Of a DNA stretch of 64,000 bases, positions 43,225 to 56,480 are shown piece by piece. The notes below the pieces were generated by a model. That model was given only the letters and a program-made list of their open reading frames with translations. It ran no database searches and was not told where the DNA came from. A program made the position numbers and the translations under genes. The stretch is from Reticulascus tulasneorum. Its lineage: Eukaryota; Ascomycota; Sordariomycetes; Glomerellales; Reticulascaceae. The stretch lies in contig LSAX01000004.1 in NCBI GenBank assembly GCA_001557505.1, positions 2,232,001-2,296,000 of the forward strand, read 5' to 3'. The stretch's first letter is position 1. Each line of letters begins with the position of its first letter.

Positions 43225-46200
43225 ACGGAAACTCGGAGCATAGACTACAGTAGATGATTGGAATTATAGAGCTATCACTAGCTACCAGCGCTCGACGGTA
43301 CGGAGATCATGTCCAAACCTAGATGAAGAACATATTACATTGTTGCTTTTTACTCTCCGACTAACATGCGGTGACTGATCAAACCACATGCGGCTTATTA
43401 AAATGACCTAGATAAGACAAAGATGGGAAGTTACAGAGACAGATGGTCTTGAAGCTCTCTCTGGACTTTCTTGGGTTGATGAGGAACTGCTCGGTTCCAG
43501 TATGATGGATGAACTGGCGATAGCAAGCAGGAAGGTGGTCTAGTACGTATAACGACGGTCCATAACACAGGACCTTCTGGCTTCTAGTTTATCTTACAGT
43601 TTTCGGGAACAGTACTCGAGTATCGTTTTGCCAACGGCGAACTCGTAGTTTAGAAACGAGCATCAATTGCACTGCGAGGTCTCAAAGACGGACAAGTAGT
43701 CTAATCATACTCCTCAATTTATCAGGCAGAAACAAGACATAACCTGAAGATGTGTCGTCTCTAGACTGTTGGCAACTTGCTGAGAATATGGTACATTGGG
43801 GGCGAGAGAGGGGACAATGACCTCTTCGCAACAGCTCAGTAGGCTATCCATCAATGTCAGAGTCGCAGTCGAATACCTTTTCCAGTACTCGTAACATAGT
43901 TATGTTCGGCGTCAAGTTCTTGGATTTGTGCCTCTGGCTCCTGGAAGCCTCCTCGCTTCATGGTAGTGGGAATAACCAGGTTTGGAGACCGCCAGACCAA
44001 CACAGGAGGCATAGAAAGAAGGGAACACAGTGACCCCCTCCACCCCATCAAGATGTGACAACTACTACAGAGCAGCGTGTTTCTATGTTTCTCCATTGTC
44101 TTATTACCATCCATATAGCTGTAGATATCCCAATCGGATGTCTTCCGTCTCTTAGACTCCCGTCTTTGCTAGCCTCGATGCTCAGTAAGCGTCCGCTCCC
44201 GACCTCGAACGACGGATTCAGTTTCCTGTGCACCTGATGGATGTTAGTCAGTAAATCATGATGTCCAGAAGCCGCGTCTGCCCGCCCTTACATGGACTCC
44301 TCCTTAACCGGCAACTTGGGCAACGGCCGAACATTCCCACATCCGAGACAAGACTACTCGATGAAGCCAAGGAGACAGTAAGCCCTGAGCGATGGGACTA
44401 TTATCCCCACTAGGAAAATGGCATAGGAAAAGCCTTCTTGCCGCAATTTGCGCCTGACTATCATATGTAATTGCTGTCGAATATGATACAATGCGAACTA
44501 AATCGTGAGGCCGGACTGGATCTAGTGGCTGGAGACACAAGCACTATCTCTCGGGACTAACAGAACGGTCTCTTGTGAGCATGTCACTGCAGCCACCCGA
44601 GTGAGCAGAGTTTAGCTACATCCTTAGAGGAATATCTCCACACATGGTTTCGTCAAGCCCGAGTCGCGAGCGATGGTGTAACTCCCCCCCCACGGGAGTC
44701 GGCGAGCCTCCTGTAGATCGCTTGCACCCACAAGACTTCTTGATACAGTTGAAACAATCATGAAGAGCCCAACTAACACGGTATGCCATAAGGGTAGCGG
44801 GCAACCCATCAATCAGGTCGACATCACGAGTATCCACCCTCAATGGCTGGAACGACCCCCTCTTTGCCAACACACTCAGCCACCCCAGGTCTAGGTCGTA
44901 AAGGGGCGACATCGCTCGAGCGGGCACCGAGCTGGGCAGAGATTGGGGTGGGGTGGAGTTTGCAATATCTCGAGATTTGTCGTCTGCTACCATGTGCGAG
45001 TCTTGCTCACACGTGCGAGCGATCAGCGAAGAGGATCCCATCAGGGATACACTTGCCATCTAGCATTGACGACTAACAAACAAACCAGGAACGTGACCCC
45101 TTTGAAGTGCCATTAGAAGCGCTCCTGTCCCCCACGTTCCTCGGCCGTCAGTTTGATCTTGTCCTCGTGCCGACCCATAACAGTGCGCTAGGCATCGACG
45201 GGCTCTGAGCCCAGCGTCATCGCTAGTGACTATGCGAAACCGTTCCTTCGCAACCACACCATCAAAAGAGGTATCTTCTCGCCTAAACCCTCAACAGATA
45301 TCCACAACGCCTTGCGCAATCCTGTGTCGTAGTCTCCGCACGCCTGATAGGTGGCATGCCCAATCACTGACCCGAATCTCGTGGCATTGACGGGCGCGTG
45401 GGGGATAGGGCTAATGCCAAAGCCCGCAGGGCTTGCAAGTCCATATCCTCGAAGTGCGGTGAAGGAGTAGCGCAGAGCGTTCGAGGTCATGCTCGCGTTA
45501 CACGGTCGTCCAGCCGCGGCACCGGGGCGGCGGCCGGGGGCAGCACCTGGAGCTAGGCTGCCCTCCCTCCCCAACCCACGTTCCTCTTTGCCTGCCGATA
45601 TGTTGACCTCACACGGTAGTACTCGCGACGTTCTAGGTTGTGGAAGCATGCATGCGAACATGATCTACGATTATCTCCGTCGATCTATTCTCCACGGCGC
45701 GGGGCGATAGATCGGACATCTGGCACCCTTTCGGTCGAAGGTTGCTCGGCGGAGCGTTGCTAGAACAGGAAGTGCTTGCGAAGGCATCCGGAGCCCTGGA
45801 TGGGATAACTCCAGAGCTCAGCATTCTGTAATATCTCACATTTCTCGCGAAAACAAAGAGGTTTAGAACGCAGACCAACTTCGACGACCCACCATAGAGT
45901 GCGACATCCGAGCACGCCACTCGTTCAAGAGGTCAGATATTCGCAGGACAAAAGGACCATTCGGTGTGAGAAGAGCCTCGTTTGACTGGCTGTGGGATGT
46001 TGGTGCTGGGATCTGTATACAGTCGGTGTCCTGGGCGTGCAGGAATCCATGCCAAATCTGGCCCAGCGATCCAGTAGGGCACTCATTAGATCGGCCAGTC
46101 AACAGCCCGTCGCAGTTCGGTCGTGGGGTGAGGATGTGAGGAGCCCAACTCGGATCACACCACCGGAATGAAACACTGCGGTCGACAAGCCCTCCTCTGC

Positions 46201-49200
46201 TGCCCTCTCGCTCTCTTCGGTGTCTGTGGCTTGTAAGACCGGAAAAGCTGTAACCGATACAGGGCAACCCCTCCCAGTCAAATGGTTTTTAGCGCCCGGA
46301 AGTTCAGATGAGAAGTACTCGTGACTTTTCCCCCACCACCCACTCCAAGGATTGGGCCGAGAGACTGGGGACCGGGGGGGTGCGAGTTGACTTTCCGGGG
46401 TATCCTCACCTCCTCGGTGCCTCAACAGCCTATCTCAACAAAAGGTCGCATCAGAAACCACTGGTGTTGCCTTTGGGGGGTTTGCTAAGAGTATGCGATC
46501 ATGATGGACGTTTCTGCCTCTCCCGATTGACTCAATCTGGGATTCTCAGCAGTTTATGCAGCAAGCATCTAAGTTACATATGTATGTATGCAGCACTCGG
46601 ACGCTCCAGATCGTGTGGCAGGGACCACTTATTGGCCCCCCTCCCCGGCCCCGAAGAGAGATCTTGCGGGACCACTATCTATGTATGCAGAGGCAGCCTA
46701 GGTTCGTCCCGTAAGCCCATCGCCCCCGGCAGTATCTTGCATAGGAGGTTGTCCTGTCCCAAAGTCTATGTTCTGGCACACACTCTTTATCCCCGTGCAG
46801 TCGCGAACGGGATCGAGAGAAACTCATGACTCGCGAGGCGTCCAACTTTTCTTTGTTTGACCAACGACTACCATGTTGTGGCTGCTCACCGCCCTCGCTC
46901 TCTTCGTCTCATGATTAGGGCTTGCTACGATCTAATCGTGCAATTGCAACGGGATGCTACCCACCGATCTGTGGAGAAATCGAGATGAAATCAGTTTGGT
47001 CATGTGCCTCCCTGGAATGCTGCGTCGCGGTTTAGAAAATCGCCTCCTCCCCACCGCTGCTGCTGGCTCACCAACGTCAGGTTCTGTCTCTTCGCTCCAC
47101 ACAGCCGATATCGCTGGATATAATTAAAAATGTGACTCGGGCGATTTTCCTCGGACCCTGCAAAGCCTCAGAGCATCCATTACCTGTTTCGGCCCCTTAT
47201 TTGCTCTGTTCTCAACTTTGCGATAGTTGACTTGACCACACTGCCATGATGGGATATGCGATTGGCTTAAGACGATGAATTCGTTGCCAGAATAGGGCGT
47301 CGCCTTACCCTCAGAGCATCGGGGGCATGGGGCCCTGACAGACCCACGTAGGAGGGGCACTGCTATGAATATCAGATCTCTCTCTCCCCCCGTCAGAATG
47401 CTGTTGTTTCAAAGGTTCTGTGGGGACACAGGCCCAAATATGACAAGTGACAACAACCCGGTTAGGAGTGTCTCGCGAAACTAAGGATGACCCGGTCAGA
47501 GAAAAAAAACTTCATGGGCAACGGCTAGTATTTTTGGACAGACATGGTATGGCAGGGAACTTTTGGTCTGTTCTCAACCAAACAGACCAAGGTCTACGCA
47601 GGGCGCGGCATATCATGCTTTGACAGATGATAGTGACAAATTTGTTGCCCACGAACTATCAGGGCCCTGTGCTCTACGACTGAACAAAGCCTCGAGAAAG
47701 ATGAGATATGACAGCTTCTATCGAGGACGTCACTCAGGTCGCTGATACGCTGCGCCGTGCAGTGCAACTCCACCCCCAAACATTGCAGGTGGCTGCTTAA
47801 GGCGCTGCTTGCGACTGACAGTCGGTGCGTTGCGTTGCGTTCCGTTACCTGGTTTCTCGCGAGAAGAGCTGCAAGGCGGTTGATAAACTGCAAATCCGAG
47901 ATTGGCGATCTGGAATGGCGATTGGAACAGGTACTGGACCCTCGATCACAGCTTTCCTAGCGAGCAATGCCAGGTTCTGTTCCATACAACCCCAGCACTG
48001 AGAGCGGAAGAAAGATTCCCACGTTTGCAGTCCTCCTATGCCATGCTGGTGTCTCTTTGCATTAAAGGTAAGAGATGAGAGGGGGGTGCGCAGCCAGATG
48101 AGAATGGCCCACCAAGACGGGTTCTCTAGCAATCAACCAAGATCCGGTACTGGCAATGACGCGATGCGAGATCCGTCAAGTTTGGTGGCAGAAGTGGTGT
48201 GTGAGTGTTTCTATAGGTTCGTGGACGGCCAGCTCGCTCAGGACAACAAACGCTCAATACTACGGTGCAGGTATCTGGGGTCGAAATGGTTGGTGCTCTG
48301 CGGTCCAATTGTAAGGCTGAGCCGGGCGTGGCGATGAGTTTATCTCCGGGGATCTGGCCTGAAGTTTGGTTGTCCAGGAACCCCAGAGTTAGACGTCAAT
48401 CATGGGCAATCGTTCGCTGGGGAAACCCTGACTGCGCTCTGCACTAACAAGAATAGTGTTAGCACTCTTCCTTTCTTTTCCCATTTGGATTTTTCTTGGC
48501 CTCTCTCAATGTGCGAAAGCCCAGCACTCCACTACGCAATCGGCCACTACTAGGCGGACTGACGCTGTTCATGCTGCGCCGGCGAAGTACGCCCTGTCAG
48601 AGCCTGCGACCAGCATTGTGAGCGAGCTCCCCCTAGGCTCTGCGCTGGGCCTGCATTCTGCTCCTCCACCCGCCGCAAGCAGTGTTGCGGTGCAGCTGCT
48701 TAGAGGGAAATTACAATGCCTTCGTTGGTGGAGGTTCGATCTCGCCCATGTCGAGCAAGTGTCGAGCGTGGCGGATTTTGTCGTCCCTGTGGTGCTGAAT
48801 GTGGTGCTGAAATCCACTAAGACCACACCCCCTCGTGTGTGGAGAGTGTGTGCATCCTGTGTGCCGCCAAATGCAGTGCTTCAGACGCCCCCGTGAGACA
48901 GAAACGTCTTGGGGAAAACGGTTTAATAACCGAGACAACGCGCTGCGTGGTCAAACAGTGGTAATTCCAGGACAATGGCTTGAGATAGGTTGCCTTAAGC
49001 TCCCAACTGGAAAAGTGAGCTGGCCTATGGCGACGACGAGACATCTCACAGGCGCGTTGCAACTTCCAGTCTACTGACTAGGCACATACGTAGTACGAAG
49101 GTATTGCCCCAGGCAAAAGGGATGCGTCCGGTGGCTGCCCCAAGTGCCGTTTGGCATATGTTAGTTGCAGAGGGATTCGCAGGACGGGACGAAAGCACGT

Positions 49201-52200
49201 TACGTATGTACAGGACTCTCAAAGCCGGTACATATGGGCTAAGGTAAAGCAAGCAAGCATATGTACGCTCGCGGCGCGCACTAGCTAGCGTGCTAATAAG
49301 AAAGACTGGATTTCGTTTTTGCGACACTCTGCCATGGGCAATTCTCCCCCCCTGGCGGAATTCCAGGCTTGGATCACGTCTGTGCTGCCCTGCTAAAATT
49401 GTCCGACTGATGGGCGGGACGGGTCGTCCATTTTTAGTGGATTTAAGCGGGAATCCCGTCATGAGGCTCGTGCTTACAGTTGGTAAGGCAAATACGGGAT
49501 ATAATTACGCGGGTTCGGTATTGAAAGGCAGCGGGCATAAGGTGATCTATGTATGTAAGTGCACACATACACACACTACGCAGGTAAGCCAGGCCGAATG
49601 CGTTTTCCTCTGCATCCGGTGGGAAGTGGGATGACTTTTGCAATCCTGATAGGGAATCGGGTCGCATGCCCTTGACTATTGTGTGTGCTGTGGCCCCATC
49701 CAGACAGAGACAGACTGCGGCGGATACGAGCTCAAGACACCAGCCACAAATGCGTCTGGTACCCTCTCTCGGGTGCTAAATTAGGGGAGGCCAAGAGGCA
49801 ACAGCCAACATGAGGTGTGTGAGAGCGGCGCAGGTTGGTGGGGTGGAGAATCTGATCTGATTAAGGCAAGTGTTTCGGCGTTTATGATTTGGCCCAACCT
49901 ATCCTGATGAGGGGACCTCTTTTGCAGTGGGCATCCCATGTATGTGAGTATGTGTGTACGAATACATGGCAGCGGTGCTTGGTGGGGTGGGGATCTCGCT
50001 GTGTGAGGCTAACAAGTGGCTAACTAAGGTAAGTAAATACACAAACTACAGGAACTAAGTACGGATTAGTCCATTTGCACCTGGGTAGGGTCCATACCTT
50101 GCCTAGCACGCCTAGTTGGACGTGTCGAGGGGTGCACGACGTAGCATGGAGGCGTGGGTGTGGGAAGAAGACAAAAAGTGCGCTCGGGGTGGTGGGGGCG
50201 TCCCCCACGCCGGATCTGTTAGTCACGGAATCAAAGATGAGATTCAAATCAGCAACACACCAAAATGCCTGTAGGTAAGGGGGGGGGGGGGGATTTATCT
50301 ACCGTAATTCGAGTCGAGCAACCACCGCCCCAGGGGGGGGACTTGGCTGTCGCTGTCTTCTCCGCTGTCTCCGCTGTATCGATTGGTTAAGTTATCTCTC
50401 TCGAGACGACCCAATGCCGTCATGCTCGCCCCCTTCTTTCCAAGGCGACGAAAGCAAGGGGTGCGAGAGTGCCCTACCCGATTTGCATTGCAGGTCGCGC
50501 AATGCCGCCTCTCCGGCAACCCTACTGCGCGATAGCTGCCAGCATAGCATAGCATGGCACATGTAATCCCATTTAACCTGTACCTTGCATCCCCCCTCTC
50601 GAGAGCAAGTACCGAGGACACGCGCCTCCAGCCGCTCGTTCATGTCATCGCGGCTGTCACCAATAGGTCACTGGCTGGTTGGTGCGGCGCCGAAAAAAGG
50701 CGTCGGATGCGGTGCACGTGCGGCCGTCCGTTCAGCGTACCGGTTGATGGTTGCTTGGTTGCTGGGAACTGGGATTTAGGGGGTTCTGGGATTTTGCGAT
50801 CTGGGATATGGAGAGAAGAGGGGGTGGGGAGGACATTTGGTCCCGATGGAATGGTGTGTGGTGGACGCTGCCCGGTAGCGGTTTCGGTAAGGCTTCTCAT
50901 CACGAGCCGCGTCCTCGGTGCTGTAAGCAGTAGTCTTGCACGGTACATCTGTCTGGGGCTCCGCAGGCCGGATGCTGGGGGGGCGTTGTTCTGGCACCAC
51001 CTCATCCATATGCGATACAATACGAACAAACGAACAAAGATCACAGGGGCCGTCTTCAATGACTAATAACTAATTATACGTACTTCGTAGTTAGAACTGC
51101 TTTCCCAACTGGATGTAATGTAGGCTATGCGCGTGCAGATTACATAAGGTCCACCAAAGATAGATCCGATCTACTTCACTTGGCCTGGGGCGGCGGGGGG
51201 TCGTGCTTCAAAAGAGTTGGCACGAAACCTTCCGCCCTGCCCCGTCGTCCCCCGTCCCCCCCCTCTTCTTCTCGCTGCCAACTTGGCTGCCGCCTTCAAA
51301 TTTCACCTGAGCGGGGACTGTTCCTGGTTCCGAGGCCAGGTAAGCACCCAATAGGGGCTTCCAGACCCGGGGATCGCCCTTCAACCACATCATTGGGATT
51401 TGCGCACTGACGCGAAATGCGAGAGCCTGCAGCCCGCGCTAGTCCTCTTGCGTCCTTGAACCCTGCGTCTATCATAACTCAGATTTGGGATTACACTGCA
51501 GAGCACCCAGCCATAATAAGCAACTCAGCGCCGTGGTGGTGGTGATGAGGTAGGTTGGATGATTCCCGACAGGACGGCTCGCTGCCAAGCTGCTTGGTCC
51601 TTGCCGCCGCCGCCGCCGCCGACGCCGTGGGCACATCTCCCCCTCTCCTCCCACCTTTTCTGCAGGCTGGCTGTGAGGACAAGAGCAAAAAAATCATCAA
51701 GGGCTCTCATCTCCCAAAAGGTACCTTAGGGCAGAGCGCATCGTCAAGCCGTTGTGGGTTTGCGTAACTTTCCGCCATGGGGCCCAGATCAAAACCTCCT
51801 CCTGCTGCCCGCTGCCATTTGGCCAGCAACTGTCTCAGCCCCGCACTCGCGGGTGCGACGTTTGACGTGCCCGCGTGTTCCCAGGCTGGGTTTCTAGAAG
51901 TTGATGGATCCTACTACACAAGATACGCAGGTTTTCCTGCCGACATGTTACTGTCCGGTGAGGGGAAATGGATGTGACGGCCAGCTTCTGATAGACCTTG
52001 GAACGGCACACCCCCCCCGGAGCTACGGAGATATAACGACAGTTACCAACTCCCCCTCCTCTCTTCTTGAAAAAGAGACTCTGGCCAGGTCTTGTGCAGA
52101 AAGGGGAGCCGACGAAAGACTCCTGCAGCAAACTGATGGTGCATGTCTCATACAAAATTTCTATCATTTTTGATGTACACTACTTCACCCACTACAGATG

Positions 52201-55200
52201 CCTGCATTTCTCGACGGCTTCCTTATGCATTGATAAAAGAGTAGTTCAGTAATCAGCCACATCCCTGGCAGGGTGGTGTGGATCAAACACCTTATCACTC
52301 AACACCAAGAAGGTGGTGGTTGATTTTTATACGTAATGCAGCAACGCGGGTTTGTATTTACTTGGATATCGTGGCGGCTGGACCAGAACGCTCTCTCGTC
52401 AACAAGACGGTCGATCCATTCCCGTGATCCAAGTGCAGATAATAAACCCGAGGAGGGGATAGAAATCGATAGATCACTAGGCGATGGATCCCAGAGTCGC
52501 GACGGACGTCGACATTGGCTGCCGACACTCATCCACCAACCCGTAACTTAATGTAGCTTAATCATACCAGTACAATGGGTCGGATCGGCTGAAAGCCTCG
52601 CAGACTTGCAGCCAATGATGGAAATACCCTCCACACAGTTATTGCCCGGGGGACGCATTGATTCAATTTTTCCCGCTCAGCTTCGCCAAATCTAGACTTA
52701 CGTCCGGGTTCGAATTTGACCAATATCCCACGAACTCGACAATACATGGCCTCGGATTCTTCTCGGGCTCGGTATACGAACCTTATTCTACTGCGACAGT
52801 CCAATTAGACTGCGAAATTGATCCCAAGAACGCATCTTGGGATGCCAAGGCCGGTCATTTGCGGGAGGGACTTTGGATTGATACCATCATTTGATCATAC
52901 CACCCAAGTCTGCCATCTAGTAGTCACAAACTATCGAATGAGGATCCGATAAAACATGGCACATCGAGCGTGCTGATTCGGTTTGATTCCTAGTTTGAAT
53001 TCTTTGGCACTTCACTGGAAGGTTGGCCAGTCTCCGCCATATGGTTGGCTAATATAATTTGGTCGTGGGGCCGACCCATCCAAGACCCTGTCAGACAGAC
53101 CAATGGCCCATAGGTCTCGGAAGAGCAGCATTTGCGACTTCTTCTTGCCTTGCAGCAACCCGTCTTTTCAAGGAGTGATGCAAGTTGACTTCAAACTGAT
53201 TTGCCTCCTTCACTGATCACGAGCAGGGGCGCGAAGATTGAGGTTGCGCCGAATCCGCATCGGTCAAGGCAAGTCTACGAATATCAAACCCGTATGACGT
53301 CCCGGTGAGGCCCCGGAACATGGCCTGCTCACCCGCAGCAAAGTGACCAAGTTGATACGTGATGATTGGCAGTGATGGTGGCCGATGCTTCGAATTGAGT
53401 TTGCAGTTCTTGCCGGAGACCTGGTGCCGTTCCCGCAGGACGAGCAATCCGGACACATACCCCTTGCATACGGATCCTCACACGAGAGTGAGTACATGAT
53501 TGCCTTGGTTAGCCCAGTGAACGTTGTCATTTATCGAGTTTTTGATGAGACATGGCGGGAATGTGTCAGAATATCACCGAGTACTCCAATGAACGAGTGC
53601 ACATTTTGAGTACCCAGTCGATGCCTCGAAGAAACCCTCATAGACGTACTCATCGCATTGACAAACAAATTGAACAGAGAGCCAGAGGGCGATCCATGAT
53701 GAAAGGGGCCGCAGAATTGTGGACATATTGTATGCCGCTGTTGCGTTGCATGCTGAGCATCTTATGTGTGGCCTCGCAGCTCCTCCTTGTGATTGAGCCA
53801 ATCCGAGAACCATGATCCTGGTTATTTGCAGGAGATCGTACAGACGGTGCGTAATTCACTGAAAGGTGAGGAACTGCAGCCCCTGATGTCGCCTCCCATG
53901 ACCAGAGACACTTCCTCCCCTTGCTTGCTGTCGGAGGTTTTTGCTGCGCATTTATCACGGCTGGACTCGAGCCTGGACTTCTGGTTGTCCGATACTAAGC
54001 TGCGTGTCTCAACCTCGCCGAAATTTAGTGTCGCAACTAACTTGGAGCGGCGAGACATAAATTGAAGAAGTGCATCTGAAGGAGTGTACCTACCTAGGTA
54101 AACGTCTTATCAGGTCCCAAATGCAAGATCAGGTGGTCACCAAGTCCCCGATTTTTTTTGTGGTTCAGAGACATCACCAACCATCCTCAACATCATCGTC
54201 CCCTGGGGGAGGGTGTCTCACATGACGACTCGAACACCGACGGGGAAACGAGGAAACGGAAAATTGGCCGGGATGTGCAGCTGAGCTCGTTAAGCTCTGC
54301 TATAGCAGGCCGTTCTATAGGGTGGCCCCCTGCAACAGTCGGTTGAAGCACTGTGATTGAGCGTGGGTTGGTCTTCGCATGCTGCAGCGTGCGTTGAAGA
54401 GCGCTTGCTCAGTGCTTTAGCGAACGGATGAGGGCCGAGATTGGGAGAGCTGATACTCGGCCGATTGCTGTGGACTGGGTGATATTGATTATCAAGATAC
54501 GAGGTTGGAGCCGCGCACCACAAGACATCGCGAACCGACTGGCGGCATTGTACCTGCGACATCTGCCGTGGCTGACGGTGCCACGCCTAGGTAACAGTGT
54601 CATTCGCAGTTTCCATAGAGCACACATAGCAAGGCGGGGAAGTGGCCAAACTCGCCGCGGGCCGTGTGAAGGAAACAAAATTTCAGAGCTGTCAGATATC
54701 TGTTCACCCAAGCGTTGTGGTGCGTCACTAATAGCGAAATGAGGCAGAGCGAGATTCCCACCCCAGGGTGGTCGATTCCCCATCGCAAGAGCAGATGTGC
54801 CGATCGACAGTCTGGATCTCATCCTAACTGCAGAGTAAAAGTCAATCTGAGGTCGCCGATGAAGCCACAGGTGCAGGGGTCTGCGACGTTTGTCTTGTAC
54901 CGAGTACAAGGCGCGGCCTCCTGCGAGTGAGTGCGGAATGGTGTAAATAGCAGCCGAAGAAACGTACTGTAAAACGCAGCAAGGGGAGGGGGGGGGAGGT
55001 GTGTGTCTGAAAGGAAAAAGGGCGTGGGCTTCGAAAAGGTATGGGGTGTAGGAAAGTTGACACGGTCAAGTTGCCCCCAACCTAAAAAGCTGCTTTCTGA
55101 ATCCCAGCAGACAGGGAACCCTGGTCTTTGGACGGTCTCTGTTTGGGAGATGGGCACGACAACCTCCCCCCACCACCAATTGCTACTCGGAGTTCCTCAA

Positions 55201-56480
55201 TTCTCCTGCTTGGCGACGCAACGTGCCCTTCCCTTTCGCTACCGCAGATGGAACTGGAGACCAGTTCACACTTCATCACCACTCACCTGAAATGTCTCGC
55301 TTCCCTCCCACTGCCAAACCCTGTCCATGACTGCTGAATCGACCCCCCCGGCCTTCGAGCGTCTCTAGTCCTGATCTTCTCACTGCGGTTTCCTTCCCCC
55401 CCTTGCTGGTGCTCCCGGCACTCCCGTCCTGAGCGATTGAAACCAGTTCTTGACCCCAAGGTAAGGCAGTAAAGGGAAGAAAAAGAAACTCGAGACCAGC
55501 TGAGATCTCCGGGCTCCAGTGGCAACGCGGAACGCTCACTGCTTTGCTCGCCAGATGCATTGAGGGCCCAGTGTTTGTCTGAAAAACAAATACATGTTTG
55601 TTTCAAACTCTCTCGCTTGATGCTGAGAGTTCGCGGCTCCGTCCTCTCTCTCGTGCCCCAAGGGTACTGCTTCGTCCTGCCCACTGGCAGCTCACCGGCG
55701 TCCAGATACGGCCATTTGGCCAAAATGTCTCATAGTTCAGTCTTCTCGCCAGCCATCCTGAGCCTGGGCCGGGGGAGGCAAGTTACTGGTCATATCTGGA
55801 CAGTCGAAGAGCCACTTCGAAACTGGGGCCAAGAGCATGGCCGCCAGCCCAGTCACTCCCCCCCCCCAAAGCCTCAAGCTAGGCCCCCCCGTCCCCGTCC
55901 TCTCGGACACGATGACCCAGGCTTGCTTGCCGTCCCTCATCCTGGTTGTCTACCCCGGCTTATACACTAGTGGCTTTCTTGTGGGGGTTCAACTCTCTGC
56001 ACAACAAAATGACAAGTGACTGTGTTCGCTCCTATGTATGCAATCATAACGCTGTGCTCCGCCGTATGTACATACACTGGCTGCAAGTCTATTTGAGTGC
56101 CAAGATCATCGGAGCCCAAGGGATTGGCGCATCCAAGATCCTACCCCAGTGCACATCACTCTCTCACCTCCACGGGTTGATATAGTTGTGGTGCCCCGGA
56201 AACCCCATCTTGATATATCTTCCTTCTCCCTCATCACACATGATTTCTGTGGTCATATAACTAAACCAATCTTTACAACACCCTTCCTTTTCTTTCGTAT
56301 ATCTGGTGGACTTTTGCTTTACTCCTTGTTCTTTTTTTGCCGCACAACCATACAACAGCCTTCTCTAGCGTTAACCAAGAAGAAACAACGATACTCAACT
56401 ATTGCAGTACACTCTTGTCAGGCAGATCATAACAGTCTCAGTCATCGGTCTCATCGTCGAGGCCTACCAGTATTGGGAAG
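43225..56480. other. 13-kb region without recognisable genes, upstream of C2H2 factor
   Basis: I read the open frames on both strands and found none with a recognisable domain, a credible ATG plus signal peptide, or extension across introns. The longest (46308-46829 plus, 45863-46267 minus, 50554-51066 plus, 54409-54909 minus) are basic or Cys/Arg-rich, as expected of chance frames in GC-balanced DNA. The region has many homopolymer G or C tracts, CA/GT-rich patches (49560-49580) and a GCC run near 51605. It is not AT-rich, so it is not an obvious RIP-mutated transposon graveyard. It may be an extended regulatory region and long 5' leader of the transcription factor, a noncoding-RNA locus, or hold lineage-specific genes I cannot recognise. 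Confidence 0.5.
50279..50292 (+). repeat. 14-base G homopolymer
   Basis: An uninterrupted run of 14 G, followed 40 bp later by another run of G (50333-50340). Together they could form an intermolecular or two-run G-quadruplex; this is also a place where sequencing length errors are common. Confidence 0.9.

Noticed and set aside
46308..46829. 173-codon plus-strand frame in the gene-free region
   Set aside because: ATG-initiated but basic, Cys/Ser/Arg-rich with no domain, no codon regularity and no splice-extension; treated as chance.
48456..48896. Frame with a signal-peptide-like start (LALFLSFPIWIFLGLSQ) and Ala/Ser-rich continuation
   Set aside because: It begins at GTG with no in-frame ATG before the hydrophobic segment, lacks a family resemblance and lies in CT-rich DNA where such segments arise by chance.
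51605..51625. GCC trinucleotide run as poly-Ala/Arg coding
   Set aside because: The frames on either strand are short and unsupported; it is recorded only as low-complexity intergenic DNA.
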